From Cunninghamia lanceolata (taxonomy: Eukaryota > Streptophyta > Pinopsida > Cupressales > Cupressaceae): a DNA stretch of 64,000 bases. Shown piece by piece: positions 11,586 through 24,457 of this stretch. The DNA lies in NCBI GenBank assembly GCA_027924645.1, contig BSBN01000187.1:13162001-13226000 (forward strand), in the 5' to 3' direction. The translations under genes and the position numbers were made by a program. Position 1 is the first letter of the stretch. Every line of letters begins with the position of its first letter. The notes below the pieces were generated by a model. It made no database searches. It saw nothing but the letters and a program-made list of their open reading frames with translations, and was not told the origin of the DNA.

Positions 11586-13444
11586 CTGAAGGTAAGTGTT
11601 GTAAAGTTGTGATTGATAGTGGTAGCTCAAATAACCTAGTTTCAGAGGAAATGGTGACTAAGCTAAAGTTGGAAAGATTGAAACACCCTAAGCCCTATCA
11701 AATAACATGGATTTAGGATGATCATAAGGTACTGGTGAGTGGACAATGTTTGGTGAAATTTCATATTGGATCATATCATGATGAAGTCTTGTGTGATATT
11801 ATGCCTATGGATGTTTGTCATATCTTGTTGGGTAGACCTTGGCAGTATGATAGAAAAGAAATGCATGATGGGAGAAAGAATACATATACCATAATAGCAA
11901 ATGGCAAGAGAATTACTTTGATTCCTTTGGAGGATGACCCTGAGAGCGAAGTATGTGGAAATCCTAGAATTTGTTTGGTAGATGGAAGGAAATTTCTAGA
12001 TGGTTTGAGACATGAGAATATGTGTTATGCCTTGATTCCTAAGAAGCCTAAAGAATTGAAGAAAGAGACAGAAGAACAGTCGGAGGAGATAAGAGAGTTG
12101 CTGACAGAGTATGAAGACATCATATCAGATAATGTACCTGAAGGATTACCACCTATAAGGAGCATCAGTCATCACATGGATCTTATACCGGGAGCAAGTT
12201 TACCTAACAAAGCAGCACACCGGATGACACCGGCAGAGAATGAAGAATTGAATAGACAGATACAAGAGTTGTTGAGGAAAGGTTTGATCAGAGAAATCTT
12301 GAGTCCTTGTGCAGTACCTACAATTTTGGCACCAAAAAAAGATGGAGAGTGGAGAATGTGCACCGATTCTAGAGCAATAAACAAGATCACAGTTAAGTAT
12401 AGATTCCCTTTACCTAGGATTGATGATATCATGGATTGTTTGAGTGGAGCAAGATATTTCACAAAAATAGATTTGAAGAGTGGATACCATTAGATCAGAA
12501 TCAGAGAAGGTGATGAATGGAAGACTGCTTTTAAAACAAATGAAGGATTATATGAGTGGTTAGTGATGCCTTTTGGATTGACAAATGCACCGAGTACTTT
12601 CATGAGATTGATGAATGAAGTTCTGAAGAAATTCTTGGGTAAGTTTGTGATTGTGTATTTGGATGATATTCTTATTTTCAGTAAGATAAAAGAAGAACAT
12701 TTGTGGCATATTAGACAAGTTTTACAGAGGTTGAGAGAAGAGAAATTGCTGATAAACATCAAGAAGTGTAGTTTCATGAAAGAAGAGTTGGCATATTTGG
12801 GATTTGTGATTTCTACGGAAGGATTAAAGATGGACCTTGAAAAAGTGAAAGCAATTGTTGAATGGCCTACACCAGAGAGCATTGGAGAAATTAGATCATT
12901 TCATGGTTTGGCTAGTTTCTACCAGAAGTTCATCAGAAATTTTAGTTCAGTTTGTAACCCTATGACAAAGACAATAAGAGGCGACAGAAAAGATTTCAAA
13001 TGGACATCTGGAGTAGATAAAATTTTTGAGCTGTTGAAGCAGAAGGTGACAAAGCGACCTGTTTTGGCATTACCAGATTTCAATAAGGTATTCCAAGTTG
13101 ATTGTGATGCTAGTGGAAATGCAATTGGAGCAGTGTTAAGTCAAGAAGGTAGACCAATAGCATATTTTAGTGAGAAGTTAAATGATACAAGGAGAAGATA
13201 TTTAGTTTATGATCAAGAGTTGTATGCCATAATTCAAGCCTTGAAGAAGTGGAGATATTATTTGTTGACTAAGGAGTTTGTGTTGTATATAGATCATCAA
13301 GCTTTGCAATACTTGAATAGTCAAGGTAAGTCGAATCAGAGACATATGAGATGGGTAGACTTCATGCAGAATTATACTTTTATGTTGAAGCATAGGAGTG
13401 GAAAATCACATAAAGTTGTTGATGCCTTCAGCAGGAGAAGAAAC
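11586..13444 (+). pseudogene. Element A protease, reverse transcriptase, RNase H
   Basis: This continues the gag frame. The aspartic protease motif VIDSGSSNNLVS is near 11609. RT follows with ILAPKKDGEWRMCTDSRAIN, FTKIDLKSGYH, MPFGLTNAPSTFMRLMN and the active site YLDD at 12656-12667. RNase H follows with CDASGNAIGAVLS, YDQELYAI, YIDHQALQYL and VDAFSRRRN, so all catalytic acidic residues are present. Stops at 11714 (after ITWI) and 12491 (after LKSGYH, where relatives have Gln) are consistent with CAG to TAG changes. Copia C cuts the frame at 13444 just after the RNase H, and it resumes at 20570. Confidence 0.93.
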
Positions 13445-14734
13445 TGTTAGATCTAGGGCACACAACTGAGAGGGGAGGGTGAATCAGTTGTGCAAAGACT
13501 TGCTTCTATTTTGAACACTTGATTCTTCTTTGTTAGTTAATAGCATATCAGTTAATCATTCATGAAAGCATAATGCATAAACACAAAAGCAGATAATCAT
13601 CAACACATTGGACACCAAGATTTTGACATGGAAAACTCAGTTAAGGGAAAAACCACGGGGTGATTAACCCAAGGATTATTCTCTGTTAGAAGAATAAGAA
13701 AAAAGAATGGCACATGCCAATTAGGGCTCATTGCCTGAGCACACTGCTCACAAAGAGGCACACTGACTACAAGAGACACACTATCTACAAAGTGATAAGA
13801 ATCACAAACTTGAACTGGAGATTGACATCTTTACCATGTCTAGATCAGTTCCATTTAAGCCCGAGATACTTCTACTCTGCCCTTCGCTCTTTCGCTATAC
13901 CACTCTCATCCGCTGCTCAACACACTTTGAAATGAACTCACAAACCTTTATTTATACAAGACATCAACTTAGGAACAATCATCTAAGTCGGCAATCAACC
14001 ATAAGGACATCTGCAAGATGATTAATACATCCGGTCGGCCACCACAAGAACATTCACAAGATGAACAACTCATCCGGTCGGCTAGTCTGAGCAAGAACTT
14101 CATCTGGAAGAATATCTTCAATTCCAGGCTCTACCACCAATGCGGACCAACAACATAAGCTCAACATGATCCAAGAACCTTCATGAGCTTGCCTGATTAA
14201 CCAGGTACACCCGCACTTCCTCTACTCACTGGAATCTCTTCTCCTCTTCATCCAAAACTTCAAGAACACAGTCTGTCACCACTGTCATACTGAAGAAGGT
14301 GCTTTTGGACCTCCAAACTTTGTACAAACTGAGATGACACATCACAAGGACATCCCAAACATTCCTTCCAATCCGCAGAGTCTGACAATGCTCCTCCAGA
14401 TCTCACCAGACCTTTTTGTAACACTCTGTCACTCTGGAACAGCTCCTGGAACCGGTTCTACTTGACCGATCACAACTTTTTCATATCTTCATGCAGACCT
14501 CTGAAATCTTAACTGAATCATCTCAAGACTCATATCTACAAACCCTTTAATCCGCATCCTCTGATTCTCAACCTATTGAGTACATTTGCCTTCTTCTTGT
14601 CACTGTTCTTCACTGTTCCTGATTGAGACTACTTTTCTTAATATCCTCAACACACAGCTCATCCAAACCTTCTTACCAATGCAATGAGTATGTTGACATC
14701 AATGACAACACTGGTTAACCTCATACTTGCAACA
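13445..14734 (-). repeat. Element C 3' LTR
   Basis: A 1,290-bp LTR, TGTTAGATCT to TTGCAACA in + view. A TATA-like TATAAATAA lies on the - strand at 13948-13956. The region near 13710-13790 carries the same repeated GGCAGTGAGCC-type words as D. Confidence 0.92.
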
Positions 14735-15057
14735 ATCTCCCCCTTTGTCATTGATGGCAACATATAATGTGAAAAACCATCAAGACAAGAACTTCTCTTT
14801 TCTGTCACAACTCCCCCTATCAGCAACAACTCTTCACATGTCTTCTCTTCCTTTACTGCTCCCCTTTTGATCATCAACCACTTGTTTTTCACATGTCTTC
14901 TCTCCCCCTTTGACATCAATGGCAAAGGGCTCATACTTGCACTTGTACCATATCAAAATCATACCAGCTGCTCCCCCTTAGTAGCAGCTCCCCATCATCA
15001 ATTCGGATCACAAGATGTGACTGTGATATCCACCGGACTGATGCACATCAATGCATC
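14735..15057 (-). other. Element C 3' spacer with five polypurine-like tracts
   Basis: On the element strand this spacer holds five GGGGGAG-like purine tracts between the RNase H stop and the LTR. They appear on the + strand as CTCCCCCTTTG, CTCCCCCTAT, CTCCCCTTTTG, CTCCCCCTTTG and CTCCCCCTTAG. The tract touching the LTR (14735-14750) is the likely plus-strand primer. Confidence 0.75.
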
Positions 15058-15642
15058 CTAGTTCATCACCGAAGGGGCCATGACCCCTAACTTCTCCTGG
15101 AGATACTCAAAAGAGCCCTTGGGGAGAGGTTTAGTAAAAATATCTGCAATATGATCCTTGGAGGGTACATACTCCAATCTGACTTCATCCTTGTTCACTT
15201 GTTCTCTCAGAAAGTGAAACTTGATAGATATGTGCTTGGTCTTAGAATGCAATACTGGATTCTTAGAAATATTAATTGCACTTGAATTATCACAGAAAAT
15301 TGTGATAGGCTCCTCATATTCAACTTTAATGTCTCTTAGCATCTACTTCATCCATAAGATTTGAGTGCAACTACCTGCTGCTACAATGTATTTTGCTTCA
15401 GTTGTAGACAGAGATATTGCTTCTTGTTTCTTGCTTAGCCAAGAAACCAATCTCTTTCCCAAAAAGAATGCTCCACCACTGGTGCTCTTCCAGTCATCCA
15501 CATCTCCTGCCCAATCTGCATCTGTATATGCATGGAGAGAGAAATCCAGATCTCTAGGATACCATAGACCATACTCAATTATTCCTTTCAAGTACCTAAA
15601 AATTCTTTTGATTGCCATAACATAAGATTCTCTAGAATCAGC
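15058..15642 (-). pseudogene. Element C RNase H
   Basis: The copia RNase H domain in two open pieces (15343-15618 and 15058-15342), separated by one in-frame stop after LWMK, where B and D have Gln. Landmarks are YTDADWAGDVDD, SLSTTEAKYI, FCDNSSAINIS and the C-terminal PSKDHIADIFTKPLP. The four acidic positions appear intact. The natural stop follows SVMN. Confidence 0.92.
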
Positions 15643-16734
15643 CTAAAATCTTGCCACAAGACCAACAGCCTGCATTATATCTGGTCTAGTCTGAGTGAGA
15701 TACAACAATCCACCAATCATTGATCTATACTTTGTCTGATCTACCTTTGGAGAGTCATCATCTTTGCTCAACTTACATCCAGTTGCCATAGGAGTGTTCA
15801 TTGGCTTTGAATCTTCCATACCGAATTTCCTCAACAATTCTTTCACATATTTGGTCTGAGAAATGAAGATCCCTTTCTTTGTTTGAGTAATTTGTAGACC
15901 CAAGAAGAAATTCATTTCACCAAGCATAGACATTTCAAACTCACTTTTCATCTGATTTGCAAAAGTTTTGCACATACTATCTCTTCCTCCAAAAATGATA
16001 TCATCCACAAACACTTCAACAATCAAAATGTTTTCATGATCAATTTTGAAATATAAGTTACTGTCAGCAATACCTTTGTTGAATCCAATCTGCACAAGAT
16101 GCTTATCCAACCTTTCATACCATGCTCTTGGGGCTTGCTTCAATCCATACAATGCTTTCTTCAACTTGCAGACCATATCATCATTATCAGACAACTAAAA
16201 TCCATCCGGTTGTTCAATGTATACTTCTTCTTCCAAATCACTATTTAGGAAGGCAGACTTGACATCCATCTGATATACCTTGAAGTCTTTGAAGGCAGCA
16301 TATGCAAGAAATAATCTAACTACTTCAATTCTTGCTACCGGAGCAAAGGTTTCTTCAAAATCAATTCCTTCTATTTGAGAGTAGCCTTTGCAGACCAATC
16401 TGGCTTTATTTCTGATAACTTCACCAACCTCATTTAGTTTGTTCCGGAAGACCCATTTGGTTCCAATCACATTCTTGTTTCTAGGTCTGGGAACAAGATC
16501 CCAAGTGTGATTTTTCTCAATTTGCATCAACTCTTCTTCCATTGCTTTTGTCCAATTTTCATCATTGCATGCTTCATTTATTGTCTTAGGTTCAATCTTT
16601 GAAATCAAACAACATTCATCTGAATTTTGAGCAATTTTCCTCCTTGTTTGTACCCCTTTGCTTTTGTCACCTATGATCTGATCTTCAGAGTGATTTAAAG
16701 TTACATACCTTAGAACTTTGGGAGTCTCTTGCAT
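15643..16734 (-). pseudogene. Element C reverse transcriptase
   Basis: Copia RT in two in-frame pieces (16195-16734 and 15643-16194), separated by a TAG after EQPDGF where the related copies have Gln. Landmarks are [52 protein letters not shown] and GMEDSKPMNTPMA. The active site reads FVDD. Confidence 0.93.
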
Positions 16735-16818
16735 TGCTGTTTCGTAATCAAGTTCATTCAGACAAAGCTCTTCTTCCTGATTTACCGGATCAGTCTAAAT
16801 CTGACTTTCAGGAAGGGA

Positions 16819-17910
16819 TTAAGTTCCTTGAACCAGAGCACTATCCTGATCATCTTCATAATATTCATAAAACCTTGAGGGCTTCTCAATTCCTTCATCA
16901 ACCTTCACATTTGTACTTTCTATCATCTTTTTCAGTCTCTTATTGTAACACCGGTATGCTTTGCTTTGAGTGGAGTAACCCAAGAAAATTCCTTCATCAC
17001 TTCTAGCATCAAACTTTCCTAGATCTTCATCTCTTTTGATGTAACACTTGCTACTAAATACTCTGAAATATCTCACAGTAGGAGTTATACCAAACCAAAG
17101 TTCATAAGGAGTCTTACCGATATTGTTTCTGATTTGAACTCAATTAAGAGTGTAGACTGCAGTGCTGACAGCTTCTCTCCAAAACATCTGAGGAACATTT
17201 GCTTCCATCATCATTGTCCTAGAAGCTTCCTGGATGGTCCGGTTCTTTCTCTCAACTACTCCATTCTGTTGTGGAGTCCTAGGAGTAGACAACTGTCTCT
17301 TTATGCCATGCTTCTCACAAAAGTCTATGAATTCACCGAATGTGAATTCACCACCTCTATCAGACCTTAGACACTTTAGTTTCAATCCAGTTTGATTCTC
17401 TACCATAGCTTTGAAGATTTTGAACTTCTCAAGGGCTTCTGATTTCTCTTTTAGGAAGGTAACCCACATTATCCGGGAATGGTCATCAATTAGCAACATG
17501 AAATATCTATCACCTTGCATACTCTTGATTCTTGTCAGACCACAGAGATCAGTATGTACTAATTCCAACAATCTGGTAGTGGACTGATCCTTACTTTTGA
17601 AAGAGACTCTGCACTGTTTACCTAGCTAACATTCTTTGCACAAACTATTTGTAGGTTTCACCAATTTTGGAAGATCTCTTACAGCCTGAATGTTGCTTAT
17701 TTTGATGATGTTATCAAAATTTACATGACACATCCTTCTATGCCACAGCCAACTCTGATCAACTTGAACAAATAGACAACTTTTATTTGAACCAACCAGA
17801 TGGAAGATATTACCTTTAGTTTGAGTACCGGATGCAATCTCAGTTTCGGAGCTTGTAAAGATTCTGCATCTTCCATTCTTGAACCGGAGATCATAGCCTT
17901 TATCCACTAA
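16819..17910 (-). pseudogene. Element C integrase
   Basis: The zinc-binding part WLWHRRMCHVNF...LCKEC is followed by the catalytic core LVHTDLCGLTR, LRSDRGGEF and QQNGVVERKN, with the complete acidic triad. Stops follow KEC (17626), YTLN (17140) and QGT (16819). The first two match positions where D has Gln and Arg codons, so CAG to TAG and CGA to TGA changes explain them. Confidence 0.92.
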
Positions 17911-19217
17911 CTAACCAACACTGAGAAGATTGTGCTTCAATCCTTCAACATATAGTACATTACCAGTTTTGCTCTTTCCATCAAAAGAAATAGTTCCCCT
18001 ACCTCTGATTCTGCCAGCAGAATTGTCACCAAACTTTACCATTCCTCCTTCATACTTTTCCAAATCTAAGAACTTGTTCTTGTCACCAGTCATATGGTGA
18101 GAGCATCCACTGTCAATAACCCAATCATCCTTTTCTTCAATTTGGGTAGCCAAAGCTCTTTCTATAACCTTATGATTGACAGATTCAGAGGATATTGAAT
18201 CTTCTTCCTTGATGGCAATAAACACCCATTCATTTCTGAATTTGCTTCCTATTTCTGATTCATCATTTGTTACTCCTTCATTGTCATCTTCTTCATGAAC
18301 ATAATAGCAGTTCTTTTGAAACCTTTGTCTGTTGGTATTAGACCTTGTAGATCTTTCCAGACATCTTGAAGCAAAATGACCAATCTTATTGCAGTTGAAG
18401 CACTTAAAGGGTAGTTTTCCTTCATACTTACCAGATCCTCTTGGCAGTCTTTTTGCAATGAGGGCTTCAAGTTGAGTTGTTTCTGCTTCTTCCTCTTCCA
18501 TATCTTTCCTTCCTTGTTCATACCATGATAGTTTCCTTGAAGAGTTCTCTCCCGGATCAAATCTTTGTTTGCCTTTCAATAGGCACTGGCTTTGAATGTA
18601 GATTCAGTCTTGGGGGGATCATCTCCAAACTTAGTCATTTCAAATGCAGCCAGTTTGCCAGCTAGTTGCTCTCTTGTGACAGTTGTATGGGCTCTGAATT
18701 CATCAATGGCAGCAACCTTGATTTTGTAGGCAGCAGGAAGGGATCTAAGAATTTTGCAAACAATTTCATTTTCATCCAGAACTCCACCAGCATTCCTGAT
18801 TCCACACACTAACTCATTCACTCTTGGCATAAAGGTAGTGATATTTTCATCATCTCTCATCTTCAATATTTCAAATTTCCCTTTCAGACTTTGCAACCTT
18901 GCACTCTTGACAAACTCATCTCCTTCATACAGAAGTTCCAATTTAGTCAAGATCTCATATGCAGTTGGTAGGTCAATAACATTTGAGAGATCTAAGTCAT
19001 TCAATGCACTTAGAAGAGCTTCCTTGGTCCGCAAATTGTTTTCAGCATCTGTGATTTCATTCAGAGTTGTCGAACCACCCTGTGGAGGAACATATGGTTT
19101 TGAGACCATGGCCAAGTATGCTTTTCCCATACACTCCAAGTGACATTTCATGCGACCTTCCCAGAGAGTGAAGTTGGTTCCATCGAACTTCGGACTATCC
19201 TTCTTGTATGACGACAT
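17911..19217 (-). pseudogene. Element C gag and protease
   Basis: Gag starts at the ATG ending at 19217 (MSSYKKDSPKFDGTN). A 1-bp deletion near 18575-18595, seen by comparison with D at 37950-37980, shifts the frame after TFKAS. The rest continues with the zinc knuckle CFNCNKIGHFASRC and the protease motif VIDSGCSHHMTGDKNK. A TAG after HNLLSVG (17911) replaces a Gln codon. The downstream part leads into the integrase. Confidence 0.92.
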
Positions 19218-19259
19218 CCTGAATCTCCTCAAGTGGTTAAGCTCCTTTCAGAGGAACTT

Positions 19260-19274
19260 GGCTCTGATACCAAT
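19260..19274 (-). other. Element C primer binding site
   Basis: The reverse strand reads ATTGGTATCAGAGCC directly inside the 5' LTR, a match to initiator tRNA-Met. Confidence 0.88.
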
Positions 19275-20564
19275 TGTTAGATCTAGGGCACACAACTGAG
19301 AGGGGGGGTGAATCAGTTGTGCAAAGACTTGCTTCTATTTTGAACACTTGATTCTTCTTTGTTAGTTAATAGCATATCAGTTAATCATTCATGAAAGCAT
19401 AATGCATAACACAAGAGCAAATAATCATCAACACATTAGACACCAAGATTTTGACGTGGAAAACCCGGTTAAGGGAAAAACCACGAGGTGATTAACCCAA
19501 GGATTATTCTCTGTTAGAAGAATAAGAAAAAAGAATGGCACATGCCAATTAGGGCTCACTGCCCGAGCACACTGCTCACAAAGAGGCACACTGCCTACAA
19601 GAGACACACTATCTACAAAGTGATAAGAATCACAAACTTGAATTGGAGATTGACATCTTTACCATGTCTAGATCAGTTCCATTTAAGCCCAAGATACTTC
19701 TGCTCTACCCTTCGCTCTTTCGCTATACCACTCTCATCCGCTGCTCAACACACTTTGAAATGAACTCACAAACCTTTATTTATACAAGACATCGACTTAG
19801 GAACAATCATCTAAGTCGGCAATCAACCATAAGGACATCTGCAAGATGATTAATACATCCGGTCGACCACCACAAGAACATTCGCAAGATGAACAACTCA
19901 TCCAGTCGGCTAGTCTGAGTAAGAACTTCATCTGGAAGAATATCTTCAATTCTGGGCTCTACCACCAATGCAAACTGACAACATAACCTCAACATGATCC
20001 AAGAACCTTCACAAGCTTGCCTGATTAACCAAGTACACCCGCACTTCCTCTACTCACTGGAGTCTCTTCTCCTCTTCATCCGGAACTTCAAGAACATAGT
20101 CTGTCGCCACTGTCATACTGAAGAAGGTGCTTCCGGACCTCCAAACTTTGTACAAACCGAGATGACACATCACAAGGACATCCCAAACAGTCCTTCCAAT
20201 CTGCAGAGTCTGACAATGCTCCTCCGGATCTCACCGGACCTTTTTGTAAAACTCTGTCACTCTGGAACAGCTCCCGGAATCGGTTCTACTTGATCAATCA
20301 CAACTTTTTCATATCTTCATGTGGACCTCTGAAATCTTAACTGGATCATCTCAAGACTTATATCTACAAACCCTTTAATCCACATCCTCTGATTCTCAAC
20401 CTATTGAGTACATTTGCCTTCTTCTTATCACTGTTCTTCACTATTCCTGATTGAGACTACTTTTCTTAATATCCTCAACACATAGCTCATCCAAACCTTC
20501 TTACCAATGCAATATGAGTATGTTGACATCAATGACAACACTGGTTAACCTCATACTTGCAATA
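19275..20564 (-). repeat. Element C 5' LTR
   Basis: A 1,290-bp LTR equal in length to 13445-14734. The TATA-like TATAAATAA is on the - strand at 19776-19784. The outer end reads TTGCAATA. The primer site ATTGGTATCAGAGCC follows on the - strand (19260-19274). Confidence 0.92.
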
Positions 20565-20569
20565 GAAAC

Positions 20570-22048
20570 TTGTTGACAGATATGAGAGTTGAAGTGTTGG
20601 GTTTTGATGAATTGAAGAACATGAATGAGGGAGACACTGATTTTGTAGAACCTTGGAAAGCATGTAAGGAACTTGTTTTAATAGATAGGAGTAAGTGGCT
20701 ATATTATTTCATTCAAGAAGATATGTTGTTCAAAGGAAGTTAGTTGTGCATACCTAGAAGTTCAATGAGAGATAACTTGATCAAGGAGATGCATAGAGGT
20801 GGATTGGCAGGACATTTTGGCATTGATACGATAGTGGCTTTGGTAAGTGAAAACTACTTTTGGCCTCAGATTCATAAGGATGCTCAGAGATTTGTGCAGG
20901 GTTGTAGAGTTTGTCAAGTTGCAAAAGGGAGTAGTCAGAACACTGGATTGTATAAACCTTTGATAGTACCGGAGAGACCTTGGGAAGACATAAGCATGGA
21001 TTTTGTAATGGGATTACCTAAGACATAGAGAGGACATGATTCAATATTTGTAGTGGTTGACAGATTTTCAAAGATGGCTCATTTCATACCTTGCAAGAAG
21101 ACAACTGATGCAGTGCATGTGGCTAATCTATTTTTCAAGGAAATTGTGAGATTGCATGGATTACTTAGGAGTATAGTTTCAGACAGAGATACAAATTTTG
21201 TTGGATACTTTTGGAGAACACTTTGGAAGAAGATGAAGATAGATTTGAAGTTTAGTTTAGCTTTTCATCCACAGATAGATGGACAGACAGAGGTAGTGAA
21301 TAGGAGTTTGGGAAACTTGTTGAGATGTTTGGTTGGAGAGAAAACTGGAAGCTGGGATTTGATTCTTTCACAAGCAGAGTTTGCATACAATAATTTAGTC
21401 AACAAAAGTACCACAAAAACACATTTTGAGATTATTATCGGAGTGAATCCTAGAGGAGTTACAAAATTGAGAGAAATTAACACAGAAGAAAAGAGGAGTG
21501 TAGAGGCAGAAGAATTTACCGATCATATGAAGACAGTGCATAATCAGGTAAAGAAGCATTTGGAGGATATGAACAGTAAGTACAAAAAGAAGGTAGATGA
21601 GAAGAGAAGACATAAGGAATTTGAAGTTGGAGATGAAGTAATGGTGTATTTGAGAAAAGAAAGATTTCTAGTTGGGACATATAACAAGTTGAAGATGAAG
21701 AAGTTTAAACCCTGTAAGATACTCAAGAAATTTGATTCAGGAAATGCATATGAAGTGGAATTACCAGAGACCTTGGGTATTTCACCTGTTTTCAACATTG
21801 CAGATCTTTATCAATATCATGAAGCAGAGTTCAGTGACAGCATAAAAGAAGACTTGCAGAAATAGTTACCACAACAAGCACCGGAACAAATTAAAGACAT
21901 TTTGGACAATAGAGTTGGACACAACACTAGAGGAAGACAATACAAAGAATATCTTGTGAAGTGGAAAGGTAGAACGGAAGAAGATTCATCATGGACTTCT
22001 CAGACTGAGGTGGATCATCTTGGTTCTCCCCCAACCCTAGCAAAGTGA
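20570..22048 (+). pseudogene. Element A integrase and chromodomain
   Basis: This continues the frame broken at 13444. The HHCC zinc domain (MHRGGLAGHFG ... CRVCQ) is followed by the catalytic core with DISMDFVMGLP, SIVSDRDTNF and DGQTEVVNRSL, so the full D,D,E triad is visible. A C-terminal chromodomain, EYLVKWKGRTEEDSSW, lies near 21947-21995. Nonsense TAGs at 20741, 21026 and 21863 stay in frame, and the natural stop is the TGA at 22046-22048. In chromoviruses the chromodomain is thought to steer integration toward heterochromatin. Confidence 0.92.
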
Positions 22049-22078
22049 GGGACTCACTTTTTAATAACCCTAGATGTC

Positions 22079-22916
22079 TGATGCAGGAGCATCCCTGGTC
22101 TAAGAGTAATCTTGCATCAACCAAAAGCATTTGCATTTTAGTTTATTTGTTTCTTTTCATTCTTTCATTTCAGTTCAGGTAGTTCAATCAGTAAGCAATT
22201 TCAACACCTTGATCAGTATTCCGTCTTAGAAGTAGCTCAAGCATTGCGGATCTAGATTTAGCATCTAGACATGTTCATCAACATCACTCTAAGTTTGCAG
22301 AGCATTTGGATTAGTTACCGGAAAGTTATCACTATCAGAAGATCCTATGTTTTCTCAGTACAAAGCTTTTTGACAGTCATGAGCAATCAGCTGAAGGAGA
22401 AGGATTGGGAGCATTGGTCGACTTGTGGATCTTTGTGATTCATTCTATGATGTTCCTTGGTTTGTGGCTGACCTTCCTCATAGGTCCGCACTTCATTGTA
22501 TCCGTCGAAGTAAGATTTTCAAGCTGATAGGTCTAACCTATCCACGAACACACGTTACATCTCTTCATCAAGATTCTGGATCTCTTGTGGCCAACGTGGA
22601 GGAATCTATTGGTCTGAAGATGATATATATTGATGTAATAGATTCTTAGGAAAGAAACTATTCACATTAGAAAGATCTATAGTTTAGTTTTGTGTGGAGG
22701 AACTTGAAAGTTTTATCTTGCGCATGTATGTAATCAGGCTTGTGAAGCCAAGTTGTAAGCCTGCATGTTGCCGGCCAGATTACATTCGAATTCTTTGATA
22801 TACTAAATGACTGAATCTGCATTTGTTCTATATTCTTGTGTTGTTTCCATTGTGTTTACTCTTGCTGCATGGTTCAGACAATTCATTCTGTGAACCCTCC
22901 TACTGTGACTGCACCA
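22079..22916 (+). repeat. Element A 3' LTR
   Basis: An 838-bp LTR, TGATGCAGGAGC to GACTGCACCA. The target duplicate gaagg follows at 22917-22921. No clear purine tract touches its left end; the nearest is AAAGTGAGGGA at about 22042-22052. Confidence 0.93.
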
Positions 22917-22921
22917 GAAGG

Positions 22922-24062
22922 CTAAGATGATGTCTCAAATAGTAACAGATTCTTCCTCAGGGCATAAAATTTTGGAGATTGCAGACCCCATCAGGGATAA
23001 AAAAAAAATGAAGTCACAGAAGCAGATTTTAATAGGAGCAAGATTGACATGGGTCCTCCTACCATGGAAGGTGATATATATCATGCAAAATTCTCTATAG
23101 GCATGCTAGCAAAGAGAGTTAAAGTTGAGCAATAGGAGACCGCACAGCTACAAGCCCAAGAAAATTCTCTGACATCTTTCATTCAATCTATTTTGAATAT
23201 TACTTCTCAATCCTCCGATGCAACTTAAAGTGTTTTTGTTGATGGAATGGATCCTAGCATGTTGCAACAAATCAAGAGATATCAAACTCTAGCTAAGGCC
23301 ATCGAGCAACGATTAGAAGAAAGTCACCATTGATGGTTTGTTGTACATCGAGGAGGTCATGAAACTATATACCCTCACTTCTGACAAAAGGAAAGGGTTA
23401 GTTGTTGAGTTACAAAATGTAAAGAGGAAAGACAATAATCTGCTAACGGTGTCTACAGAGATAAAAGATATGATGGAAATTGATACAAATATTCTTGTAG
23501 CTAAGAAAATTTTAAATGATACAAATGAGAATGATTTTGTGTCTTGGTTAGATGCAATAGAGTGGATGAGGTCTGTGCTAGGGGGTTTTAGTGGAGAAAT
23601 AAGAAGAATTTTGACTCAATATTACACTGATATGGTTGATCTTAAAAATAATTGTACCATATTAGATGTAGAGATTTTAGATGAAAGTAGAGAGAACTTG
23701 CTTGATGTCAAGGAAATAGAGAAAAATTTTAAGAAGATGCTTACTAAAGAGCTTGTTGGTGCTGACACAGTTAATGGTGAATCACTAGGGAAGCTTGGAC
23801 ATATAGAAATGTATCTCACAACTTTCAGGCATGAAATTGATGATGTCTATAAGAGACTAATAGATGCGGACAAAATGATAAGTAAGTGGAAACTTCAGGC
23901 AAACATTACCTGTAGACCAAGTGTCAATATTTAACTCCCATCATTACTGGGTACAAGAGGTACAAGACAAAACTAAGAGCACATGTGGACTCGATTGCTA
24001 CTGGTGAACAACACAAGGAAAGTGAAGCGACTTGGGAGGAAGACCAAACTACTACCATGTGA
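22922..24062 (+). pseudogene. Decayed gene of unknown function, 3' part
   Basis: The frame cut at 1748 continues here with AKMMSQIVTDSSSGHK. It shifts by one base in the A9 run near 22999-23008 and runs on through KIDMGPPTMEGDIYH. It shifts again near 23333 into a 199-residue open piece (23338-23936) and can be followed to a TGA at 24060. The last part is acidic and helical in composition (many Lys, Glu, Asp and Leu) and resembles a coiled coil. I do not recognise it. Confidence 0.5.
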
Positions 24063-24457
24063 TGGAATTTCTTATTTTTATGTTATTTCTTTAAACATAC
24101 TCTGGATAGTCTTGTGGCAAAAGACTTGTTATTATTTTATGTTTTAAATCGACTGTCCCCAAGAAGCTATTATTATTTCAAAAACAATTATTTTATGACA
24201 AGGCTATATATACTAAGCATGTCGATGCATTTAGGATCTTTTGACAAACTTTGTGTTGTTGATAGGTCAATTTTGTGTTACTCTATATTTCAGTTATTTT
24301 CAATAAATGAATGGAAGCTTGAGGAGTTGATTTCTGAAGTCGTAAACTTTGTGTTATGGTGGATTAATCTGTATTCTTCTTATGTATCATTATGAATTTT
24401 CTTTATTAAATTAAATTATCTATTAATTTTCGTTAATTTGAATTATTCCTTCCTTGA

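Larger units (their letters stand above)
13445..20564 (-). mobile_element. Ty1/copia element C
   Basis: A 7,120-bp - strand copia element inside A's pol, with target duplication gaaac at 13440-13444 and 20565-20569. Both LTRs are 1,290 bp. The order on the element strand is LTR, primer site, gag, protease, integrase, RT, RNase H, spacer with polypurine tracts, LTR. Coding integrity is better than in B: mostly nonsense changes plus one clear frameshift in gag. Confidence 0.94.
1749..22916 (+). mobile_element. Ty3/gypsy element A (chromodomain type), nested host
   Basis: This is a complete but decayed LTR retrotransposon flanked by the duplicated target gaagg (1744-1748 and 22917-22921). The LTRs start TGATGCAGG and end GCACCA, and are about 839 and 838 bp once insertions are removed. 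The order is LTR, primer site, gag, protease, RT, RNase H, integrase, chromodomain, LTR. This is the usual gypsy order, and the C-terminal chromodomain places it with plant chromoviruses. It carries copia B in its 5' LTR and copia C in its pol, so its own length is about 6.5 kb. Many in-frame stops make it non-autonomous now. Confidence 0.92.
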
